NCBI GenBank assembly: GCA_022478985.1
Contig: JAKSZP010010625.1
Coordinates: 1-64,000, forward strand
Reading direction: 5' to 3'
Source: Massospora cicadina
Lineage: Eukaryota; Entomophthoromycota; Entomophthoromycetes; Entomophthorales; Entomophthoraceae
DNA length: 64,000 nt
Part shown: in pieces, positions 34,601 to 43,309 of the stretch
Layout of the letters: every line of letters starts with the position of its first letter
Position numbering within the stretch: position 1 is the first letter of the stretch
Position numbers and translations under genes: made by a program
The notes under the pieces: generated by a model
What the model was told of the DNA's origin: nothing
Seen by the model: the letters and a program-made list of their open reading frames with translations, nothing else
Database searches by the model: none

Positions 34601-35620
34601 TGCAGGTACTTTTAAAGTTTTTTTCCATGGTTTTATACCTCGAACGCATGGCCCCTAGCTGCCTCCCAAAGATTTCACAAGCCATCTTGAGATCAGCCTT
34701 CATCCGCAACCATTTTACTGGCGCATTTGGCTTTCCCACAAAATGGCTTCTCCACCACCTCATCTTCTTCCTCATGATATCCTGAAGTGACCTCCACTTC
34801 AGGAGTTCAGGGTTCAGTCTCCAGATCCCTTTACCTGCAGAAGCAACCCGAGGTTCACTAATCTGCAGTTCCAGGGGCCTGTGGTCTGAAGCACCTGTAT
34901 CATGATTCCAAAGGATTGACTTACAGCGACTCAGGAGAGGCTGGGGCACTGACACAAGGTCAATGCGGGAGAAATGATCCCCCTGGATGTGAGTCCACCC
35001 AGTCTCTCCCTCCTCACCACGGCCAGCTCTCCACACATCCAGTAGGCGAAGGTCAATCATTAAACTGGCCAACTCGTAGCTCCAGTGTCAGAGCTCCATT
35101 GCCTGAAGCTTCAACCCTATCATTCCTAAAGCAGACACAGTTCATGTCTCCCCCCAGAACTATCGACCCCCAAATGCCTTCCTCCTGAATCCTTAGGCCG
35201 ACCTTCTGGAAGAAACCTTCCATTCAATTCCAGAATTGGGCGCATATATGCGGAAAACCAAATTGATTACTCTCCAAATAGTGACATTACTGCCACTGCC
35301 CTTCCAGGAACCAATACTCTTTTATCCAACACCTTAACCTTGTCCGCCCACCATACCAGGATACCCCCATTTGGCTTCTCCCCCTCCCTCTTTCCCTCCC
35401 CTAAGGATGAGTCTGAGTTTGGTTGATCCACCAAATGAGAGTAAAATGATTGTTTCCGAGGGAACTAGAAAGCCCAGTCCTCTTCCACCCCAGGTTTGGA
35501 CTTAGTCTCGGTGAGGAAGCTGATATCTATCCCATGTTGTTGCAATTGGAGTTTCACCCGCTGCCGCTGCTTGAGTCTATTCAGACCTAACGCGTTAGCA
35601 AATACAATCCTGATAGCCAT
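31677..35620 (-). pseudogene. LINE D ORF2: endonuclease-RT-CCHC region
   Basis: ATG 35620 (MAIRIVFANALGLNRL, the NIRGLN start) to TAG 31677-31679. Endonuclease: catalytic Glu in ISFLTETK, GGDMNCVC near 35130, and SDHRPLEL near 34870. The open stretch 35072-33978 carries a long linker and the RT start (GKAPREDGLILELFK, VVLYKKGD, GNYKSLKMLN). Then NGFIPGRSITDNMM, CRGVRQGDSLSPLLF and an intact FADD (33781-33392). Later 'YISGVPSLGGHR', a thumb-like part (32895-32437) and a finger near 32120 (CKVFRGVEMAKHIF..C). Frameshifts occur at about 35090, 33980, 33800, 33400 and beyond. Confidence 0.85.
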
Positions 35621-37046
35621 AGGTTAGAAACTGAAGAGGCCTCAGTGTCAGGATCTGGGGGTCCCCATCCTCTTCCACCTCAGCTGGTTTAGTGGGACCA
35701 CGTTTCTTCCTCCCCTTTTCAGCACTAGACTGAGACAGGGGTGGAGGACGCTCGGTCAAAGCATCCTCCGGAATCTTGCCATTGCCAGGGTCCTCAATAG
35801 ACCCCTCCACTTCAGTTGGAGGCTTTGGGTTAGAAGGCATTGGCCCGCTATTGCTAGCAGGCAACACCTCCCTTACCTCCGCCTCTTCCCCTACGGGCCT
35901 CGCATGCTCTGTCACACCCACATCCCTTATGGTCACCCACCTCTTACACAATTGAGTGATGGGAGAACCCCATACATTTGGGAAGCGACCGCCTCCATAA
36001 TGTCCTTTGCGGACTGTGTCAAAGCGCCACACAGCTCAATTTGGAGTCTCATCACTTCCCTCACCTTCTGGGAGCATTTTGACTCCTTGTTGACTTTCCT
36101 CGCGCTTTTCAGCACTCCAGTCACCGCAACCGAAGTGATGCCAGCCGCAGACTCCTCCCTTGCTTTGGCTGACATCTCAGTCATCTTCACCAACGCCTTC
36201 TGGAGAGCCAACTTATCTTTCTCAGAGGGCGCCATCACTGGCACCCCGCGCTAGACCCACCAGGCTTGGCCACTGCCGCAGGAGGTTGAACCTGAGGACA
36301 TTTGGCTCTGACGTGCCCCTTTGCCCACACAAGAAGCACCTGTCCAGCGGTACCATAGGGACACTCCAGGTCCCCACAGTGACTGAACGAGGCAACTCCC
36401 CGTATGATTTTGAAAGTTCAACCTTCAAAACCATGTCCCCAGGTCCTATGGTGAACTTTTTCAAGCTAACATCCTTCTGCTTCAAGTTCTTTACCAGCTT
36501 GTTCTCATTAAAGGAGATCACTCTGCCAAAGCCTTTCAGCTGAGACATCATGGCCCCTCTATTGATCACAGGTGGTACGTCCCTCATAATGAACCTTCTG
36601 ATCTCAGTGCCACTGTCAAGACATACGGCCTCCTCATTCTTTGTGCTCAAACTGGCAGCCAAAACCTGTTATTCTTTAATATTAGATTGGAAGGTCATAA
36701 GTTTTAACCCAGGAGCCAAACGTGAAATATGGAGTGGGTGAACCCACAAACTTCAATCACCCTGACCATGAGCATCTCCTTAGACCATCCAGTCCTCACT
36801 TCCACAGCGTGAACCCTCTTGAAGCTCTCCGCCATGATCGCCATCAGATCCTTGGATGGGTCAGAGTTCCCCGCTTTAAAAATTTGGTTCTGACACTAAA
36901 TCCTTTAGCAGCCACTGCAGAAAATGAGACCAAAGCCCCTCTGCAGCAGAAGCCACCCCCTCTGTTGATTTGTTAATGGAGTTGGTCTCTCCGGTTTGAT
37001 TTTGTGACAAAGTTTGCTCTCTGGGCCCTTTTTGTGTGGGAACCAT
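35595..37046 (-). pseudogene. LINE D ORF1: RNA-binding protein with CCHC knuckle
   Basis: Starts MVPTQKGPREQTLSQNQT at 37046. The RRM-like part includes GFTHSIFHV, RRFIMRDVPPVINRG, QLKGFGRVISFNENKL and VTVGTWSVPMVPLDR. A knuckle near 36330 would read CFLCGQRG-HVRAKC (C-x2-C-x4-H-x4-C), but a one-base change in a G run throws it out of frame. A helical stretch (ALVKMTEMSAKAREES) and a Pro/Glu-rich tail follow, and the frame changes again near 36000. The stop at 35595-35597 lies 23 bases beyond the ORF2 ATG. Expected to bind LINE D RNA. Confidence 0.75.
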
Positions 37047-37547
37047 CGCAGCCCTTTTGGGTCAATCCATCATTTTGGTACGTGAGTGCTCTCACCTTTC
37101 GCTGCACCAGTGTAAGCCCACGTAAGCTACTGGCCGCTATCCAGGTCTCGGGCCAACCTAGAAAACCGCGGTGATTATTGTAGACAGGTGAGCCAAAGCT
37201 CAGCCAATCAGGATTGCCCCACCCTTATTACTGAGACCTGCTTTTGCAGCGCCCCCCCTCATAGGAAATTAGTGTGACAGATGATACGCCTGACTCTTTC
37301 CCCCTTCCTGCCCATATTCCCCCCAAAGGAGGGTGGAAGCACCCGCAAGAACAGGTTGGGTCACAGTCATTAGCTTCCATCCCACTCCCCATTCAGGCCA
37401 CTACCGGACCTTTCCAGGGCGCCTCTCTGGGTTCTGGTGTTAGCTACTCACTCATGTTTCCACAAGCTTTCCTCAGTTGCACCACGTGAAGGCCCCAGCT
37501 TACCCTACCTAGCTCCCACCATGTTAGGTTATCTGAAGTTGCCATGC

Positions 37548-37790
37548 GTTCTTGTCTACTTAAACAATAATAATTTTTCAGTCTCACCTTTACAGATCAC
37601 CTTGAGCATTTAGAAGAAGTTTTCAACTAATTTAGCTGTGTCAAATATAAAAATAAATCCAATGAAATGTCACTTTTTGCAAAAATGAGATTAAATATCT
37701 GGTGTTCATTGTTAATGGTAATGGGCTACAACCTCAAAAATCCAAGGGTGAACAATTTGAGTCATGTTTCCAATCAAAGAATGTTCACAA
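37548..37790 (+). pseudogene. G1 reverse transcriptase, part 3 with YLNN
   Basis: After LINE D the frame reads VLVYLNNNNFSVSPL; the catalytic YLDD is YLNN, both Asp codons having become Asn. Then, after shifts, LTFTDHLEHLEEVFN, INPMKCHF and the VFIVNGNGLQPQKSK pattern (KC.F....V.FLG..VS..G....P.K). This closes the RT fold started at 15590. Confidence 0.85.
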
Positions 37791-38200
37791 TGTGCTTGTA
37801 AACTTGGGAATGGTTAGCTAATATCACCAATTCATTAAGAATTTTTCTTCTATCGCTGAGCCACTTTTCTGTTGTTAAAGGACCTAAAAAGGCTTCATAT
37901 GATTTAAGTAAGTCCAGGACTCCTTTGACACCCTTATTGTGTACCTGATGAAGGAACTGATAATGTGATATCCAGATTTTAATTAACATTTTATTATTTA
38001 AACTGATGTATCATTGATGGCAAACAGCCATGTTGAGTCAAATAGATGAATTTGGCAATGAACACAAGGTAGCCTATGTAAGCTGTACCCTGAGTAAGCA
38101 GGAGAAAAAACTATACTATGACTGAGTTGGAATGCCTTGTAATAATATACATGTTAACTTTTTGGCGGATATGGCTTAATTCTGCTGAACGAGTTGCGCA
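37790..38200 (+). pseudogene. G1 RNase H
   Basis: NVHNVLVNLGMVSxYHQFIK and NFSSIAEPLF give the connection (LGM..YYR.FI.NFS.IA.PL). ELIM-YPDF follows. The RNase H start is at 37990-38170 (LSQIDEFGNEHKVAYVSCTL, SKQEKKLYY, TELECLVIIY), matching LSQ.D..G.E..I.Y.S..L...E..Y...ELECLA.V. Several shifts and stops. Confidence 0.82.
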
Positions 38201-38209
38201 GGGTTTAGC

Positions 38210-39015
38210 CCTCTGAGCAATGGCCAAACAATATGGAGATCATTGGTCCCTCAATTAAACGTAATAAAGCTATATATAAAAATATAAGTCAATCGCCCCA
38301 GCTTTGCTACTATTTATTTTTAATATGATCAAACCGGCAGACCCTCTCTGCTTACGCTCTCCACTTCTTCCTACTCACTTCCTCTTTATTCTACTAAAAA
38401 ACCTCCTCCCTTCTCTCTCTTAATCAACCTTTAGCCCTCAGTATTCCTCAACAGATTTGACACATTTTGTTTAGTAAGTCTCAATTTGCTATCAATGTAG
38501 AATTTGTTTGACCCTTGAGGCTTCAACGAGATTTCCTCAGTTACAGAACCCTAATTGATTTGATCAATTCACCTTGCTTTGCTCTAACCTTTTACTCACC
38601 CTTGGAGCTCGCTTCACATCTAATTAATGATTCAACGGAACACTAGCTTATCGCCAAGTCATATTGAAATCTTGACAATATGCATGTAAGAAGTTCAGAA
38701 TATATATTCATGGAGTCCATTATACTGTGGTGAATGAAAATTCCTTACCTGAGATGGCTGAATAACTTAAGGTAGCCTGAAGAAAGTTTGTCCCAATGTG
38801 TTTTAAATTTACAAGTTATGATTATGTTTATGTACATTGAGCGGAAACCTTGCATCAAAATGCTTATTGATTTTCATGATTATCCACATTTTAGTTTTTC
38901 AGAATGAAGGGGATGTATTATATGAAAAGATGCTTAGTGGCAATATCAGACATTAACCATCTGAGATTCAGAAACCATTAAACAGGGTGATAGAAAACAC
39001 AAAGATCATCAAGAG
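38210..39015. other. Non-coding interval within G1, LTR-like composition
   Basis: The RNase H-integrase order is interrupted here. There is a TATA-rich stretch (agctatatataaaaatataa near 38269), then a pyrimidine-rich block (38340-38460), and no ORF of interest. It could be a solo LTR or the regulatory end of an inserted element; I found no matching second copy and no clear target duplication. Confidence 0.35.
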
Positions 39016-39297
39016 TCAAAAGCTTAAACCGTTGGTGGAAATCCCTATTGTTTTACAGTCATCCAAGCACACTGCAATATTAATGGAGCTCATAACATAA
39101 CCATCCAAGAGGGCTACGAAAAACTCTTGAACAGGCTCAATGGAAGCACTACTGGTAATCCCTTTTTTGACATTGTGGAAATCTTGGTTGTTGTGCAATG
39201 TGTCAGGCATGCAATCTTTTACAAAGAGCCAATACTTTCTTGCTAGTGGAGCATGGGTTTGCATGGCATACTGCATCAATTTAAATAGTAGGTCCAT
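39016..39297 (-). CDS. Unrecognised 93-codon ORF
   Basis: Begins MDLLFKLMQYAMQTHAPLAR and contains KYWLFVKDCMPDTLHNN, DFHNVKKG, EFFVALLDGYVMSS and AVCLDDCKTIGIS. The composition looks like a real soluble protein, not retroelement shadow text, and there are no internal stops. TAA lies immediately upstream of the ATG, and both ends are closed. It runs against the orientation of G1, between its RNase H and integrase. I do not recognise the family. It may be a captured host fragment or part of another element. Confidence 0.4.
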   Translation of the reverse strand: MDLLFKLMQYAMQTHAPLARKYWLFVKDCMPDTLHNNQDFHNVKKGITSSASIEPVQEFFVALLDGYVMSSINIAVCLDDCKTIGISTNGLSF

Positions 39298-39319
39298 TTA
39301 CCATTAGCACTAAGAAAAG

Positions 39320-39915
39320 CTGATATGTTAGAGTAGCAATTGATCATATAACTCATTGGGTAGAGACGCGCGCTATATCTAAAGTAGATGCCACCAGTTC
39401 TGACAAGTTCATAATAGGGCAGAAAATTCAGCATGGTTGCCCTCAAGTTATTTCAACAGATATTGGCAGCAATTTTACCATACATATCATTCCTAAATTA
39501 AATTAGTTATAGAATATGAGGAATACTGACGACGCCCTACCATCCAGAGACTAATGGAATGGGTAAATGGGTAAATGGTACTCTGGCTGCTACCTCAAAT
39601 AAGCTTGTCACTAGGAAACCTTCCTGTTGGGTAACATGTTTGTCTGCGGTGACTTTTACCTATAATCTAAGTTATCATTCATTAATGAGGAAATCACCTT
39701 AGAATTGCTATATGGGCGTCAGGATGGTTTGCCACAAATTTTATATTCTATTCTTGACAAAGTCTGGCAATGACGCCTCTACAATATTTAGAAGACTTGA
39801 AATTTTTTTAATAACTTTACAATACTCTACCTATTCTAATAATATTAAGAGGAAGCTCAAGTCAAAAGAATATAAAGATGGCAAATGGTCAACTCTCCTG
39901 TTTTTTTAATTTGGT
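39320..39915 (+). pseudogene. G1 integrase catalytic core
   Basis: VAIDHITHWVETRAI, then GCPQVISTDIGSNFT, then TPYHPETNGMGKWVNGTLAA and LVTRKPSCWVTCLSAV. These are the gypsy integrase hallmarks: D-.F-K, TD.G..F and TPYHPQTNGQ.ER.N. The glutamate of the DDE triad lies in HPETNG-(MGKW), where the usual E is not clear. A run of open frame continues to 39909. LINE E interrupts the domain at 39932. Confidence 0.85.
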
Positions 39916-40105
39916 TATAGGGTTAACCATCGAAGCTTTCCTTTCCCATAATAATACCATTAGTTACCACGATTCAATTTGAACAGCAATTTTAATAATC
40001 ACACAGGAGAAATGGGCGATTTCAACAAATCCCAATTAAACTGGATGAAAGCCATATCAGGCAGTGGACAAAATGGTGCGCCAAAGGGCAAGAAATTCCC
40101 TGGAG

Positions 40106-40804
40106 TGTAATGTTTGATGATTGTACATGAATCTCATAAGGTTGGGAATTATGAGATTCATGTACGTCAATAGTTGCAATTCCATTATTCTGAGCAGGAT
40201 TTTCCTATTTGGGTCAATAATGGAATAAAATTAAATAAAATCGCTTATTTAATTGGTTGTGCATTCTGAGGTTCCCCTCCCTTTTCTCCATCGAGTTGCC
40301 TGGATGCCATCAATTATGGAGGCTTTTGCGCCCCTCATTACCCACAATTCATTTAGCCTTTTTAGGAAAATTATTTTAAAACAAGGTCAGCCCCATTGGA
40401 CCTCACTTTGGAATTCTAATCTGACTTTGAGTCTACTCCCAATAAAGGTTGCTATTCACTGGATTTATTTTAATTTATTTGATTTATTTAAAAAGGCTTG
40501 GGGGTGCGAATGGCGGTGCAATGAGGAGGAGAGGAAGGGGGTGGATGCGCTAGGATCCTTTTGAGAATGGCCTTGCCCTGGTGAGAGGGGAAGGAGCCAG
40601 AGTGGCCCGAGGTGACAGAGGCCATAGGGATGCACCTCAGCCTGGGGGCCCAAGGTGACAGAGGCTGGTGAACCACACCTCAGCCCAGTATGCCTGGCAA
40701 GGCCATCCATTTGGACAGGACCATTCAGAGTTGGTACGGCCACATATGGGGGTGGTGGTTTAGGGCTGGTGGCGGGCTGGGCCTTGAGAGCACCATCCAT
40801 TACA
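40106..40804 (+). repeat. R2 left LTR
   Basis: TGTAATG...CATTACA. Contains aataaaattaaataaaatcg (TATA/poly-A-like), a G+C-rich second half and a perfect hairpin at 40123-40165. Confidence 0.85.
40123..40165. other. Perfect 16-bp hairpin near the R2 LTR start
   Basis: gtacatgaatctcata (40123-40138) and tatgagattcatgtac (40150-40165) are exact reverse complements around an 11-base loop. The same place in the right LTR (about 41182-41225) keeps a weaker version with mismatches. Seventeen bases inside the LTR end. Confidence 0.9.
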
Positions 40805-41167
40805 TTTACAAAGTTAAACTTACTTTGGCGGGCTGTGGTACCATCCAGCCTGCAAGATGGCCGCGGTCAATGTACCAAGCATTGCTGTGGGACATCAGTC
40901 CCTTTCATTGGTTTGTAGGGCCTTTCAACGAAGGGGATGGGTAGCTTGGGGAGTGGGCTGGACTGCTGGCGGTTGATGGCCTCTTGCGCCCGCCAGGAGA
41001 CCTCCAGAGAGCTCATTGATCTGATCTAGGGGCTCTGGATTTCCGGTCAATTTCCACAAGGTGCTCGTGAAAAAGTTCCCCTGTCAAAAAAGTCGTTGGT
41101 CACTCCACGCCTGTCTTGCTGGTTCAGGTCCTAGTCTGCTGGGATTTCCATTTTTACAAGGTGGTAA

Positions 41168-41907
41168 TGTAACAATTGATGACGTATATGAATTCCATAA
41201 GGTTGGGAATTATGAGATTCGTATGTGTCAATAGTTGTATTCTGTTATTCTGAGTAGGATTTTCCTATTTGTGTCAATAATGAAATAAAATTAAATAAAA
41301 TCGTTTATTTAATTGGTTGTGCATTCTAGGGTTCCCCTCCACTTCTCCGTCGAGTTGCCTGGATGCCACCAACTCTGGAGACTTTTGCGCCCCTCATTAC
41401 CCACAATTCATTTACTCTTTTTTAAGAAAAGTATTTCAAAGCGAGGTCAGCCCCATTGGACCTCACTTTGGAATTCTATTCTGAATTCGAGTCTACTCCC
41501 AATAAAGGCTGCTGTTCGCTGGATTTGTTTTATTTAATCTTATTTAATTAAAACAGTATCAGGGGTGTGAATGGAGGTGCAATGAGGAGGAGAGGAAGGG
41601 GGTGGATGCGCCTGGGATTCTTTTGAGAGTGGCCTTGCCCTGGTGAGAGGGGAAGGAGCCAGAGTGGCCCAAGGTGATAGAGGCCAGTTGACTGAACCTC
41701 AGTCGGGTAACCTCAAGGTAACAGAGGCCATAGGGATGCACCTTGGCCCGGGGGCCCAAGGTGACAGAGGCTTATGCACCGCACTTTGTCCTGGTATGCC
41801 TGGCAAGGCCGTCCATTTGGACAGGACCATTCAGAGTTGGTACAGCCACATATGGAGGTGGTTTGAGGCTGGTGGCGGGCTGGGCCTTGGGAGCCCCCTC
41901 CATTACA
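41168..41907 (+). repeat. R2 right LTR
   Basis: Same as 40106-40804 with an additional internal segment (about 41690-41733, a local duplication of the agaggcca.agg-type text). Begins TGTAACA and ends CATTACA, followed by the duplication tggag. Confidence 0.85.
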
Positions 41908-43309
41908 TGGAGGGGGACCAGAACCAATGCCACCAAGAAATTACAAACTCAGACACCATCCAGGTTTGTGAAGTTCACCACTAAATAAAATCTATACATG
42001 GAAATCCAGTATGCCCAGCCCCTATCAAAGGTAGAGCATGGGCTCTGACTTTTTCTAGGGGTTGATTCTCTAACTCTAAGGAAGAAAGTGGGTGAGGCAC
42101 AGGCCTCCCTTTTCCCCCACGGGTGTACAATACCATCCATACCATCCACTGTGACTTGATTGATATGGGCTTTGAAACTGAAGAAGATGCAGACGCCGCC
42201 ACAAAAGCATGCATCAAAATTGCCCTCCCCAAGGGCAAACGAATTGTGCACACCGCGCGCACTAGATGGAACAAAGCAAACAATTTGTTATCTCCTTTGA
42301 CTCACTCCATACCAAACTTCCCCGCAAGGTAATCAAGGAGGAGCTCCAACTTGGACTTTCCATCTACAGAGAAATTAAACAACTCAAACTACAGCGATTT
42401 CGCCTAATGCAAACCTGTATACAGGAAAGGCAATCACCATGATCAACCTAATCCTTGAGGTGGCCTCAGACCTCACAAGTATCCCACGTACAGCAGTGTT
42501 TCACCTCCCAGATGGCGGAGTTTTGAAGGTATTCTGCATCACACCAGAACACGCACCGCCTATCTGCAACCACTGCAATGCATTGAGGCACAAGGAACAC
42601 GCATGCCCCATGAAGGAGGGCCATTTTGGCCCCAGACTTCTGTGACGACGCCATGGACAAAGATGAAAAAGACTTCACCAAAATAATTGTCACCAACCAC
42701 GCCTTCCTCTGTGGAGTGGATGGGCAAAACATCCTTATAAACCCAGTATCACCCAAATTACGCAATATGGCACAGAAGTCCTACAAACGGGCAGTAGTCA
42801 AGGCTGCATCACTCATGGCCTCCTCCATTGACCCCAGTCAAATTCAAAAGTACATAGAGGAAATCAACTAAAACCAACCAATCAGAGCAGAATACCCAGT
42901 CTGAGGAGGACATGGAGGAAATTAACTGAGCCACCCAATCAGAGCAGAATGCCCAAGCTAAAATCATTTTCAATAATTCGACTGAGTACCATGTGGTATC
43001 AATAAAGCGAACTTAGCAGGGCAATTCAGCTCCACTATGGGCGAAAATATGGGACCCACATCTACAAATTTGATATCTGCGACCAGAGAAAACAATCAGC
43101 ACACCGCACTGAACCACCATGAGTCATAAGCAGGAAAATATGACTCAACCCCTAGAAAACTGCATGACCTTCATGAAATCAGCACAGGGTAAGGGATTGG
43201 ACAATGACACAGAGTAGACTGGCCCAGTGACACGGAGCAGGTACCAGAATATGGGCGCTGGGTTTGGGACAGGCGGCCCTCCCAACCACTCCTGAGGCGC
43301 CGTGGGCAC

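Larger units (their letters stand above)
31497..37547 (-). mobile_element. LINE D: 6-kb two-ORF LINE of a second family
   Basis: 6051 bp inserted in the G1 RT with an 8-bp duplication (gtttttgt 31489-31496, gttcttgt 37548-37555; one change). It has a 5' leader of about 0.5 kb, ORF1, a 26-nt-overlapping ORF2 and a 0.18-kb 3' UTR. Its proteins are not close to those of LINE A/B/C/E. It is also richer in G+C than the DNA around it. The overall plan is L1/Tad-like. Confidence 0.88.
40106..41907 (+). mobile_element. R2: short LTR element (TRIM-like) inserted in LINE E
   Basis: Direct repeats 40106-40804 (699 bp) and 41168-41907 (740 bp) enclose only 363 bp. The first begins TGTAATG and ends CATTACA, inverted ends of seven bases. 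Perfect 5-bp duplication tggag at 40101-40105 and 41908-41912. No coding capacity in the interior. The second LTR has an extra 40-bp segment near 41690. This is a terminal-repeat element reduced to almost nothing but LTRs; no clear primer site was found. Confidence 0.85.
40040..43300 (+). pseudogene. LINE E ORF1, interrupted by R2
   Basis: N-terminus near 40040 (KAISGSGQNGAPKGKKFPG), cut by R2 at 40106 and resumed at 41913. VEHG..FLGVDSL, then LPFPPRVYNTIHTIHC and DLIDMGFETEEDADAATKA match FPTAVYVAPHSMSRGWLDLG of LINE B, the RRM-like part. The knuckle at about 42568-42610 is complete: CNHCNALRHKEHAC. The tail includes KSYKRAVVKAASLMASSIDP. A 57-bp-spaced duplication (gaggaaatcaact at about 42858, gaggaaattaact at about 42915) lies near the end. 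Several frameshifts. Confidence 0.75.

Noticed and set aside
41908..41925. TGGAGGGGGACCAGAACC right after the R2 right LTR as a primer-binding site
   Set aside because: The first five bases (tggag) also precede the left LTR at 40101-40105, so they are the target duplication, and the following text is LINE E ORF1.
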